A stretch of DNA of 64,000 bases, taken from assembly GCF_013394385.1 (NCBI RefSeq), contig NZ_AP022834.1:2294001-2358000 (forward strand). Reading direction: 5' to 3'. Of the stretch, positions 48,167 through 56,499 are shown piece by piece. Both the position numbers and the translations under genes were made by a program. A model generated the notes under the pieces. It was not told the origin of the DNA. It saw nothing but the letters and a program-made list of their open reading frames with translations, and did not search any database. This DNA comes from Kocuria sp. TGY1127_2 (lineage in GTDB: Bacteria; Actinomycetota; Actinomycetes; Actinomycetales; Micrococcaceae). Within the stretch, counting starts at the first letter, position 1, and every line of letters begins with the position of its first letter.

Positions 48167-49516
48167 GTGCGAATCCTGATGGTTGCGGAATCTTTTGTCC
48201 CTCATCTCAGCGGTGTCACGACCTCGCTCTTGCGAAGCGCCGAGAACCTGCGTCGGCGTGGCCACGAGGTGATGCATGTGGCCCCGTCCGGTCGCGGGTT
48301 CAAGCCCTCGGACTGGTCCCCTGCTTTGTTTCCGCGCTTCCCCCGCGTGGTCCCGTCCGGCGCCATACCCGAGGTCCGGCCGTGGCCAGAGGACTCCTCC
48401 CCCGTTGCCTTGGCCCCTGGGCAGGCGTTCGAAGAGATCGAGGACGTCCCGACCCTTCGTCTGCCTTCGTTGCCATTGGCCGGTTATCCCACGCTCCGCT
48501 TCTCCCTGGGAACTGTGGCTGCCGTTCGTCGGATCATGGCCGACTATCGGCCCGACATCGTGCACGTCGCGTCGCCTTTCGTTCTGGGGGCTCGCGCGGT
48601 GACCGCGGCCAAGGGCCTCGGAATACCGTCGGTCGCCGTGTACCAAACGGACGTAGCCGCTTATACGCACCGGTATGGGATGTCGTGGCTCGCGGCAACG
48701 GCCGACAGACGCATAGCAGCGATCCACTCGAATGCGACCCTGACACTGGCTCCTTCCCGGTCGTCCATGGCTTATTTGGAGTCTTTGGGTGTCCCACGGG
48801 TCTTCAGATGGGGCCGCGGCGTCGATACCGGACTCTTCAACCCCAGTCGCCGCAGATTGTCGATTCGGTCCTCCTTGGGCGCAGGGCCGGACGATCTCCT
48901 CGTCGGTTTCGTGGGACGCCTTGCATCGGAAAAGCAGGTCGAGGACTTGCGCGTGATTCAGTCGCTGCCGGGGGTCAGGCTCGTGGTGATCGGAGGCGGG
49001 CCTGAGGCCCAGCGCCTCCAATCGACATTGCACCGGGCCGTCTTCGCCGGCCAGCTGACCGGGACAGTACTGGCCGAGCACATGGCGAGCCTCGATGTCT
49101 TCACACATCCGGGCGAATTCGAGACTTTCGGCCAAACCCTTCAGGAAGCCATGGCCTCGGGCGTGGCGACTGTGGCTGTAGGAAAGGGCGGGCCACTGGA
49201 CATCATCGACGACGACGTGACCGGCAGGCTCTACGAGCCTGGGCAGCTCGGTATGCTGCGCACCATCGTGGAATCCCTCAGGGACAACCGATCGAGGTCC
49301 CGCCTGGCCGCCAACGGGCGCGAGGCCATGGAAACGAAATCCTGGGCCGCGACGTCGCTCAAGCTGGAGAACTACTACCATCGTGCCGCAGAATTCCACA
49401 GGACGCGGCAGTTGAGTCGCTGGAGGGACGAGCACCCCAGCGCCGGAGACAGAAACAGCCAGACCTCGTCACGCCATGGCGCCTCTGGTCACGGTCGACG
49501 GATCGAGTCGGTCTAG
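48167..49516 (+). CDS. Glycosyltransferase family 4 (GT-B)
   Basis: A 449-residue retaining glycosyltransferase. Recognised features: VRILMVAESFVPHLSGVTTSLLRSAENLRRRGHEV at the N terminus, FVGRLASEKQVEDL at the start of the second domain, and the nucleotide-sugar motif HPGEFETFGQTLQEAMASGVATVAVGKGGPLDII (EX7E type). It resembles mannosyltransferases acting on phosphatidylinositol or glycolipids (PimB/MgtA group), consistent with the GDP-mannose pathway gene elsewhere in the window. The start is placed at GTG 48167, where family similarity begins; the frame is open back to a TTG at 48089. No good ribosome binding site is visible for either. Confidence 0.88.
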   Translation: MRILMVAESFVPHLSGVTTSLLRSAENLRRRGHEVMHVAPSGRGFKPSDWSPALFPRFPRVVPSGAIPEVRPWPEDSSPVALAPGQAFEEIEDVPTLRLPSLPLAGYPTLRFSLGTVAAVRRIMADYRPDIVHVASPFVLGARAVTAAKGLGIPSVAVYQTDVAAYTHRYGMSWLAATADRRIAAIHSNATLTLAPSRSSMAYLESLGVPRVFRWGRGVDTGLFNPSRRRLSIRSSLGAGPDDLLVGFVGRLASEKQVEDLRVIQSLPGVRLVVIGGGPEAQRLQSTLHRAVFAGQLTGTVLAEHMASLDVFTHPGEFETFGQTLQEAMASGVATVAVGKGGPLDIIDDDVTGRLYEPGQLGMLRTIVESLRDNRSRSRLAANGREAMETKSWAATSLKLENYYHRAAEFHRTRQLSRWRDEHPSAGDRNSQTSSRHGASGHGRRIESV

Positions 49517-49953
49517 TTTTCCTTCCAGGGATTCTGCGCCTGGACACCCCACGACCGATAAACGTCTGATTTCGAGGAGATCACCGTCAAATCGTGGACC
49601 AGAGCCGTGGCGGCCACCAGGCCTTCCACTGCGGCGCCGGTCCACGACGCACCGGGGTTCTGACCGGTGCGCAGAATCGACTGGGGAGTCGACCGGCCCG
49701 CCCATTCCCGGGCGACCTCCGAATCCACGTCGAGGACATGATCGTCGAATCTTTCGATTAACTCCTCCAGCCATCGTTCCGTTTCCTGCTGCGGGTACAA
49801 GCCCCGTAGCTCTCCCAAGGAGAGCGTCGAGAGAAAGAGGGTCCGGTGGGCCCGGCGGCGCAGGAAAGCAACGATCGTGGGATTCGGCCTGGATCGACGG
49901 ATTTCCGCAAGGACATCCGAGTCGAGCAGGAGGCCCCGTGAGCCTGAACTCAT
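49513..49953 (-). CDS. PIN domain (VapC-like) toxin candidate
   Basis: A 146-residue PIN ribonuclease-fold protein. The first acidic residue is in GLLLDSDVLAEIRRSRPN (Asp11), LFLSTLSLGELRGL supplies a Glu, and VEGLVAATALVHDLTVISSKSDVY is the C-terminal motif. At the position where most VapC proteins have Asp (DALIAATAL) this protein has Glu. Length is close to FitB/VapC proteins. Its stop shares a CTAG with the stop of the convergent glycosyltransferase gene. It overlaps the small upstream gene by 4 nt, the standard layout of a toxin after its antitoxin. Confidence 0.85.
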   Translation of the reverse strand: MSSGSRGLLLDSDVLAEIRRSRPNPTIVAFLRRRAHRTLFLSTLSLGELRGLYPQQETERWLEELIERFDDHVLDVDSEVAREWAGRSTPQSILRTGQNPGASWTGAAVEGLVAATALVHDLTVISSKSDVYRSWGVQAQNPWKEN

Positions 49954-50141
49954 GCGGCGCTTTCGACCGCCAACTCGACGATCGGCTCGCCGGTTCCGGC
50001 GGGTGCCAGCAGGAAGTTGAGGAACTCTGACCGTGCGGAGTCGACGCGGGCGTAGTCCTGAATGCTCATGGCCTGATAGCCACGAGATACGGGAACGGCC
50101 GAGGAAAAATCGGGACGGGCGGTGTTATTGGACATTGCCAT
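49950..50141 (-). CDS. Small putative antitoxin upstream of the PIN protein
   Basis: A 63-residue protein (MAMSNNTARPDFSSAVPV ... LAVESAA). It is translationally coupled to the PIN gene by ATGA. It has no evident AbrB, RHH or Phd DNA-binding motif. The central part (SIQDYARVDSARSEFLNFLL) is amphipathic and could contact the toxin. The coupling and size are the only support for an antitoxin role. A second ATG two codons in is an alternative start. Confidence 0.6.
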   Translation of the reverse strand: MAMSNNTARPDFSSAVPVSRGYQAMSIQDYARVDSARSEFLNFLLAPAGTGEPIVELAVESAA

Positions 50142-50339
50142 CAGCGCGAGCGCGCAATCCTTTCGATGCTCTTGCCTATACCAAACTATTTCTGCCGCGT
50201 ACGGCGAATATAGACCGCTTCGTCATCCGAGCCACCCTTGAACATGGGGTTGGCGCTCAACCAAGTCGGAGCTTGTCAGTTGAGTCTCTTGAAGCTGTGT
50301 TCAAGCATACCCAGGGATCGGCCGTCTTGAAAAGTCTCT

Positions 50340-50361
50340 CCTCTGAAGTTTTCCTCAGAGG
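50340..50361. promoter_or_regulatory. Palindrome upstream of the SNF2 helicase gene
   Basis: CCTCTGA and TCAGAGG form a perfect 7-bp inverted repeat with an 8-nt spacer, ending 3 nt before the candidate -10 TAGATT (50365-50370). TAGATT ends 7 nt before the helicase ATG, so the palindrome would overlap the promoter and may be an operator. Confidence 0.35.
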
Positions 50362-50377
50362 TACTAGATTGGAAGTT

Positions 50378-53300
50378 ATGCCATTTCCCGCTCAGCAGAT
50401 GCCGGTATCTGTCGCGCAGATCATCAAAGCAGTCGGCCACAACGCGTTTGGCCGCGGCGAGCGCTACTACCGCGCGGGCAAAGTGCTGTCCGCCGCGTAC
50501 GACGCCGATAGCCTGACCTTCTCATCCAAGGTTTCCGGCAGCGAGCGGCACACCTATTCACAGACCGTCATCTTTCCCGAAGAGACGAGCCCTCACTCGG
50601 CGCCTTTCCACTCTTTCTGTTCGTGCCCGGTGGGAACCAATTGCAAGCACGTGGTCGCCGCGCTCCTGGGTTGGTTTCACGAAGGCGGTTGGGGCGCTCC
50701 CTCGGAGTCGCAGCCCATTCGGTCTGCTTCCCAAGCAGATCATGAGGATCCGAGCGCGACGTCAAACGATGATTCCGTACCTGAGGCCGTCAAGCGCTGG
50801 TCCGAGGACTCCGGCGTGTCCTTGCCCGCGTCGGCGTTGGAGACCTTCACGAGTTTCAAGAAGAGCGACGACTCGGGTGAAGCGCCCTCGAATCGCGCCT
50901 TGGGTGACATGCAGTCCTCGTGGCGCCGGCAAATGACTAGGGCGCTTCAGTCGCAACGGACCTACGGGAGCCAGCACTCGAATCCAGTTCCCAGCGCGCT
51001 GGACCTCGACGTCGAGGTACCTCAGCATTACTGGTTCGGTCGCCAGTCCAGCGATTCGCCGGCGCCGGTTCGGCTCACCGCCCGCCCTCTGAAATTGGGC
51101 ACTCGGGGCCGCTGGATCAAGGGGGGATTGAACTGGAACGTCTTCTCGGGGTCCCCCCAGCAAGATGTTGGCATACCCCCGGAGCACGCGGCCTGGTTCC
51201 GCGAATTCTATTCCGTGGTCCAGCCCGACCAGAACATGTACGCCTCGACGCACGATTACGTTTCGCTGGACCACGTGTCCTCGCCCCTCGTGTGGGACCT
51301 CTTGGAGAGAGCTGCGGGGTTGGGCATCGCGCTGCTGGTCCGCGGCAGGCCGGTCGCCGTCGGACTCGCCCCCGAAACCCGACTCGAGTTGCGCGTCGGT
51401 CGGAACGAAGCCGGAGGTTTGGATGTTTCCCCGGGGTTCCGGCTGGCTCTCGACCGGGAGGACGACGGCAAGGAGAACCCTTCGACGAACTGGGTCCCCG
51501 CGAATTCGGCCTTTCCACTGGGCAATACCCATGCACCCCAGGCGTATTTTGCATTGGGCGGAACGCTGCACGCGGAATACCTCAGAGACGCAGAGGCGTC
51601 GTCGGCCTGGGGAAGCTCCCGACCTAGCCCCCTCCCCGAACTGGCCGCCGCGGCCCTGGAAGAAGAATGGGTCTCGGATGACACCGAACTTCTCTTCATG
51701 CCTCTCGCGGAAACGCCCAGTCAACTGGCCCGATCGATCGCCGAGGACGGCGGACTGACCGTCCCCGAGCCGGACGTTCGGGATTTCGCCGAAGACTTCT
51801 ACCCCCAGATTGCGCGCCGGGTTCCGATTTTCGCGGATGATGACGCCGTATCGGCCCTCCCTGAAGTCCAAGAACCCAAGCTGATTTTCGAGGTGTCTTT
51901 CGACGGGAGCGAGTCGGATCCGGAGGGTGTCTCGATTTTTCCGGCCTCGTCCGACTGGTACTGGAGCTATCCCGAGTCGCCCGTGGTGTGGCCGGATGAT
52001 CCGAGTGAAACGCCAGAGAATCTGCACTCGGGAGGGGCCGAAGGTCAGGGTCGGATTCGCGTTCCGGTCAGCGTCGGACACCCGGATCCGTTCCGCGAGG
52101 TCCGGGACAACGAACTCGAGCATTCGGTGATTTCGGAAATCCGTCGCGCTCTGCCCGAAATCCCTTTCCGGCAGACACGCGTGTCTGGCTGGGAGACTCA
52201 CGACCTGGTCGAACGGGTCATCCCTGCCGTCGAGGCCATGCCGCACGCAACGGTGGTGATCCACGGCGAACTCCCGGAATTCAAGTCCCTGGATTCGGAC
52301 GCGCAGATCACGGTCTCGGTCGAGTCCACGGGGGACCGGGACTGGTTCGACCTCGGGGTCACGGTTCGTGCCGGCGCCTGGTATGTCCCCTTCGCGGATA
52401 TCTTCCGGGCTCTCGACTCGGGGCAAAAGCATTTGCTGCTCGGAGACGGTTCCTATTTCCGGCTGGACCGCCCCGAATTCCACAAGCTTCGTGATCTGAT
52501 CTCGGAAGCCCGCCAACTGCAGGACCAGTCCGCGCCGCTGCAAATCAGCCGGCACCAGGCCGGTTTGTGGGAGGATCTCGAGGACCTGGCGACGGACGTC
52601 CATGTCGCCGAAGAATGGAATCAGTCGGTCCAGGCCCTTCTCGAGCTCGAGGAGATTCCGCCCGTGGAACTGCCCGCGGACCTGACGGCTACGCTTCGCC
52701 CGTACCAGCTCGAGGGCTTCCGGTGGCTCGCTTTCCTCTACGATCATCGCCTGGGCGGGATCCTGGCAGACGACATGGGGCTTGGAAAAACCGTGCAAAC
52801 GATCGCCATGTTCCTGCACGCTTTCGAGGTATTCCGCCAGGAACGTTCCGGCGCCGCCACCCGGCCGCGATTCCTCGTCGTCGCGCCCACATCGGTCGCC
52901 CCGAACTGGGAACGTGAGATCCACAGATTTGCTCCGTCGTTGTCGACGGCGCTCGTGAGCACCTCCTCTGCCAAGGCCAAGAAAACCGTGGCGGCTAGGA
53001 CCCAAGGCGCCGATGTTGTCATCACCTCGTATGCGCTGTTGAGACTCGACGAAGGCCAATACAACGAGCTGGGACTGACTGGGCTGGTACTCGACGAAGC
53101 CCAGTTCATCAAGAATGCCAAGACCAAGGCTCACCGAATTGCGCGTGAACTGTCCGCGCCCTTCAAATTGGTCGTCACGGGCACCCCGATGGAGAACGAT
53201 CTGATGGAACTGTGGTCGATGTTCTCCATCGCTGCCCCTGGCCTTTTCCCGTCAGCCAGAAAATTCCGCGACAACTATGCCAGACCCATCACCAACAGCG

Positions 53301-54103
53301 AGGATCCCCAGGCCCTGCCGAGGCTGCGCAAAAGGGTTCGTCCGCTCATGATGCGGCGCACCAAAGAACTTGTCGCCGCGGAGCTTCCCGAGAAGCAAGA
53401 ACACCGGGTTGATCTGGCACTCTCCGATGAACATCGCAAGGTCTACGACACACGCCTTCAGCGCGAACGCCAGAAAATTCTCGGTCTGCTCCAGGAGATG
53501 GACAAGAACCGGTTCACCATCTTCCAGTCCCTCACGATGCTGCGGCGGCTCTCCCTGGCGGCGGGCCTCGTGGACGAAGAACAGGAACATGTCGACTCGG
53601 CGAAATTGACCTATTTGCGTGAGCAATTACCGGAAATCATCGAGGACGATCACCGGGCACTGGTTTTCAGCCAGTTCACGAGCTTCCTGAAATTGATCGC
53701 GAAGGTGCTCGAGGAAGAAGGAATTCCGTATTTGTACCTGGACGGGTCGACGCGAAACCGCGGAGCGATCTTGGACGCGTTCAACCGCGGCGAAGCACCG
53801 ATCTTCTTGATCAGTCTCAAAGCGGGCGGATTCGGTCTGAACCTGACCGCCGCGGATTACTGCTTCATCATGGATCCCTGGTGGAATCCCGCGGCCGAGG
53901 CCCAGGCCGTGGACCGTACGCACCGTATCGGGCAGAAGCGCAACGTCATGGTCTACCGGCTCGTCTCCGCAGGGACCATCGAAGAGAAGGTCATGGACCT
54001 CAAAGAGTCCAAGGCAGCCCTGTTCAACGCCGTCATGGACGAGGGTGAAGTTTTCTCCTCCGCTCTGGGCGCCGATGAGATTAGGGGCCTGATTGAGAGC
54101 TGA
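50378..54103 (+). CDS. SWIM zinc finger SNF2-family helicase
   Basis: A 1241-residue SWI2/SNF2 ATPase. A SWIM zinc finger (C81-x-C83-x5-C89-x-H91, HSFCSCPVGTNCKHVV) lies near the N terminus. A long middle region (about 120-760) has no motif I recognise. The helicase core starts at LRPYQLEGFRWLAFLYD: Walker A LADDMGLGKTVQT with K804, DEAQ box D906-Q909 in LVLDEAQFIKN, and the C-terminal helicase with SLKAGGFGLNLTAADY and AVDRTHRIGQKRNV. Likely a DNA translocase remodelling protein-DNA complexes; the bacterial role is unknown. Start 50378 is chosen because the 115 upstream codons are not protein-like. Confidence 0.93.
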   Translation: MPFPAQQMPVSVAQIIKAVGHNAFGRGERYYRAGKVLSAAYDADSLTFSSKVSGSERHTYSQTVIFPEETSPHSAPFHSFCSCPVGTNCKHVVAALLGWFHEGGWGAPSESQPIRSASQADHEDPSATSNDDSVPEAVKRWSEDSGVSLPASALETFTSFKKSDDSGEAPSNRALGDMQSSWRRQMTRALQSQRTYGSQHSNPVPSALDLDVEVPQHYWFGRQSSDSPAPVRLTARPLKLGTRGRWIKGGLNWNVFSGSPQQDVGIPPEHAAWFREFYSVVQPDQNMYASTHDYVSLDHVSSPLVWDLLERAAGLGIALLVRGRPVAVGLAPETRLELRVGRNEAGGLDVSPGFRLALDREDDGKENPSTNWVPANSAFPLGNTHAPQAYFALGGTLHAEYLRDAEASSAWGSSRPSPLPELAAAALEEEWVSDDTELLFMPLAETPSQLARSIAEDGGLTVPEPDVRDFAEDFYPQIARRVPIFADDDAVSALPEVQEPKLIFEVSFDGSESDPEGVSIFPASSDWYWSYPESPVVWPDDPSETPENLHSGGAEGQGRIRVPVSVGHPDPFREVRDNELEHSVISEIRRALPEIPFRQTRVSGWETHDLVERVIPAVEAMPHATVVIHGELPEFKSLDSDAQITVSVESTGDRDWFDLGVTVRAGAWYVPFADIFRALDSGQKHLLLGDGSYFRLDRPEFHKLRDLISEARQLQDQSAPLQISRHQAGLWEDLEDLATDVHVAEEWNQSVQALLELEEIPPVELPADLTATLRPYQLEGFRWLAFLYDHRLGGILADDMGLGKTVQTIAMFLHAFEVFRQERSGAATRPRFLVVAPTSVAPNWEREIHRFAPSLSTALVSTSSAKAKKTVAARTQGADVVITSYALLRLDEGQYNELGLTGLVLDEAQFIKNAKTKAHRIARELSAPFKLVVTGTPMENDLMELWSMFSIAAPGLFPSARKFRDNYARPITNSEDPQALPRLRKRVRPLMMRRTKELVAAELPEKQEHRVDLALSDEHRKVYDTRLQRERQKILGLLQEMDKNRFTIFQSLTMLRRLSLAAGLVDEEQEHVDSAKLTYLREQLPEIIEDDHRALVFSQFTSFLKLIAKVLEEEGIPYLYLDGSTRNRGAILDAFNRGEAPIFLISLKAGGFGLNLTAADYCFIMDPWWNPAAEAQAVDRTHRIGQKRNVMVYRLVSAGTIEEKVMDLKESKAALFNAVMDEGEVFSSALGADEIRGLIES

Positions 54104-54154
54104 GGGCCGACGACAAAGCCCTGTTCTCGCGCAATAGCCCTTGTCAAACACGCA

Positions 54155-54244
54155 GTGTTAACACGGCCGAGTACCGATGTTCACGCGTATGGGTTAATGT
54201 TGATCCGGTTACCCATCAGTAAACTTATGATTACGTTACCGATC
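54155..54244 (+). promoter_or_regulatory. Promoter region of the choline operon
   Basis: The 152-bp gap before the BCCT gene contains the palindrome GTGTTAACAC (54155-54164), a -10 like TATGAT (54226-54231) and two direct repeats, GTTACCCATC (54208-54217) and GTTACCGATC (54235-54244), flanking the -10. No betI-like repressor gene is adjacent. Regulatory function is inference. Confidence 0.4.
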
Positions 54245-54255
54245 GCTGAGACTCT

Positions 54256-56499
54256 ATGAACACAACTGAACAGACCGAGACCTTATCCGAAGAATTGAGC
54301 GAGCTCACCGGGAGCGACTCCAACCCTCACTCCCCGACCGGAACCGAACGGTACGCTCCCAGCAAGACCAATTGGAAGGTCTTCTTGGGTGCGGCCCTCG
54401 GAACCCTTTTGATCTCTCTCTGGGCGCTCATCGCCCCCGACTCAGCGAGTTCGGTTCTCGGAACCGTGGTGGCCTGGGTCTCCCAGAATTTCGGTTGGTT
54501 CTACATTCTCACCGGAACCGTGGTCCTGGTTTTCATTGTGATCATTGCCGCGAGCAAACAAGGCAAAATTCGCTTAGGCCCGGACCATTCCAGGCCTCAA
54601 TTCCCTCTCTTCTCGTGGGCAGCCATGTTGTTCGCGGCCGGTATCGGCGTGGACCTGATGTTCTATTCTGTCCTCGAACCAGTCACGCAGTATTACACCC
54701 CCGCTCAGGGAAACGGTGAATCCGCCGAGGCCGCACGCCAAGCCGTCGTCTGGACCCTGTTCCACTACGGCCTGACCGGTTGGGGCATGTACGCCCTCAT
54801 GGGCCTGGCCTTCGGATATTTCGCATACCGGTTCAACTTGCCCTTGTCGATCCGTTCGGCCCTGTACCCCATTATTGGCAAGCGCATCAAGGGAGCCGCG
54901 GGCGACGCCGTCGACATCGCCGCTCTGCTCGGCACCATTTTCGGTGTCGCGACGTCGCTCGGGATCGGCGTCGTGCAGATCAACTACGGCCTTCAATTCC
55001 TCTTCGACGTCCCGCAGGGAGTCGGCGTGCAGGCGGGTCTCATCGCGGTCTCCGTGCTGATGGCCATTGCCTCCGCCGTATCCGGTGTGGACAAGGGGAT
55101 ACGGCGCTTGTCCGAGCTGAACATCTACTTGGCCATTGCTTTGCTGCTGTACGTCCTGATCTTCGGAGACACCGATTTCCTGATGAACGGCCTGATCATG
55201 AACATGGGCGACTACCTCAGCCGGTTCCCCGGCATGACGCTGGACGCGATGGCCTTCGATCATCCCAGCGACTGGATGAACACGTGGACCCTTTTCTTCT
55301 GGGCCTGGTGGGTCGCTTGGTCCCCCTTCGTGGGATTATTCCTCGCCCGCATTTCGCGCGGACGCACCATCCGTCAGTTCGTGGTGGGCACCCTGACCAT
55401 TCCTTTCGCTTTCATTCTGATCTGGATCTCGATCTTCGGTAACTCCGCGCTGAACCTGATCTACGAACAAAAGGACTCGGCCTTCGGCGAGACGATCATG
55501 AACACCCCGGAGCAGGCTTTCTACACATTGCTCGCCCAGTATCCGGGTGCGACCGCGGCCGCTGCCGTCGCGACCTTCACGGGTCTGCTGTTCTATGTTA
55601 CGAGCGCCGATTCGGGTGCGCTCGTGATGTCGAACTTCGCCTCGACCATCGAGGATCCCAATGAGGACGGTCCGAAGTGGATGCGCATTTTCTGGGCTGC
55701 GGCTACGGGCCTGTTGACGCTGGCTATGCTGCTGATCGGCGGAATCGCAACACTGCAATCGGCCACCATCGTCTTCGGCCTCCCCTTCGCGATCGTCCTC
55801 TATCTGGTGATGTTCGGCCTGTGGAAGGCGCTCCGCGTGGAGAGCGCGGACATGGCTTCCCGCGATGCCGCCTACGCCGGTGTCCGGGCCGCGAATCGCG
55901 CGATGTCGATCGAGCCGTCTTCCTCGACGCGCAGCTGGCGCCAACGCTTGACCCGCTCCGTCTCCTATCCCGGCCAGAAGGCGACGACCCGTTACCTGGA
56001 GACCGTCGTTTCCCCGGCGCTGGAGGAAGTCTGCGAAGCCCTGCGGACCGAAGGCGTGGACGCGATCGTCGAGCGCGGTGTCGATCCCGCGACCACGATT
56101 CCTTACGTGACTCTGACGGAGAAAATGGATGGTGAACGCGACTTCACCTATCAGGTCTACCCGGTCGCTTGGCCCACTCCGAGTTACCTTCTCAACCCCG
56201 CCAAGACCGAGGACAATTACTATCGTCTGGAACCTTTCGCCCTGACCGGTTCCCGAGGCTATGACGTTTACGGGTACACGAAGGAGCAGCTCATTCACGA
56301 CGTTCTGGACAACCACGAGCGTCATATCGAATTCATTCGCATCAGTGGGCCGACCGTCGAAGAGGCGGGCTCGACCGAAATCATCGGTTCTTCCGTCGCG
56401 ACGACGGACTGGTCCATGGATTTCACAGCCCCGCAAGACATCCCGGTGACCGACCAAGAGGCGCCGGATAAATCTCCCGCAGAGGAAGGAACGAAGTGA
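54256..56499 (+). CDS. betT: BCCT family choline/betaine transporter (BetT-like)
   Basis: A 747-residue transporter. Residues about 40-560 hold 12 helices with BCCT features: FSWAAMLFAAGIGVDLMFYSVLEPV, FHYGLTGWGMYALMGLAFGYFAYR, and FFWAWWVAWSPFVGLFLARISRGRTIRQFV, the tryptophan-rich substrate segment. A soluble C-terminal tail of about 190 residues follows, as in osmoregulated BetT proteins. It imports choline, probably with protons or sodium. Its stop overlaps the betB start by 4 nt (GTGA). With betB and codA it forms a three-gene osmoprotection operon. Confidence 0.93.
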   Translation: MNTTEQTETLSEELSELTGSDSNPHSPTGTERYAPSKTNWKVFLGAALGTLLISLWALIAPDSASSVLGTVVAWVSQNFGWFYILTGTVVLVFIVIIAASKQGKIRLGPDHSRPQFPLFSWAAMLFAAGIGVDLMFYSVLEPVTQYYTPAQGNGESAEAARQAVVWTLFHYGLTGWGMYALMGLAFGYFAYRFNLPLSIRSALYPIIGKRIKGAAGDAVDIAALLGTIFGVATSLGIGVVQINYGLQFLFDVPQGVGVQAGLIAVSVLMAIASAVSGVDKGIRRLSELNIYLAIALLLYVLIFGDTDFLMNGLIMNMGDYLSRFPGMTLDAMAFDHPSDWMNTWTLFFWAWWVAWSPFVGLFLARISRGRTIRQFVVGTLTIPFAFILIWISIFGNSALNLIYEQKDSAFGETIMNTPEQAFYTLLAQYPGATAAAAVATFTGLLFYVTSADSGALVMSNFASTIEDPNEDGPKWMRIFWAAATGLLTLAMLLIGGIATLQSATIVFGLPFAIVLYLVMFGLWKALRVESADMASRDAAYAGVRAANRAMSIEPSSSTRSWRQRLTRSVSYPGQKATTRYLETVVSPALEEVCEALRTEGVDAIVERGVDPATTIPYVTLTEKMDGERDFTYQVYPVAWPTPSYLLNPAKTEDNYYRLEPFALTGSRGYDVYGYTKEQLIHDVLDNHERHIEFIRISGPTVEEAGSTEIIGSSVATTDWSMDFTAPQDIPVTDQEAPDKSPAEEGTK

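Noticed and set aside
50033-50377. 115-residue N-terminal extension of the SNF2 protein
   Set aside because: Arg/Ser-rich, non-conserved-looking, overlaps the divergent small gene, and the internal ATG at 50378 has a promoter-like hexamer before it.
50762-53134. 790-codon minus-strand open frame opposite the SNF2 helicase
   Set aside because: It is the antisense shadow of a gene with clear helicase motifs; its translation is Arg/Gly-rich with no domain, typical of high-GC antisense frames.
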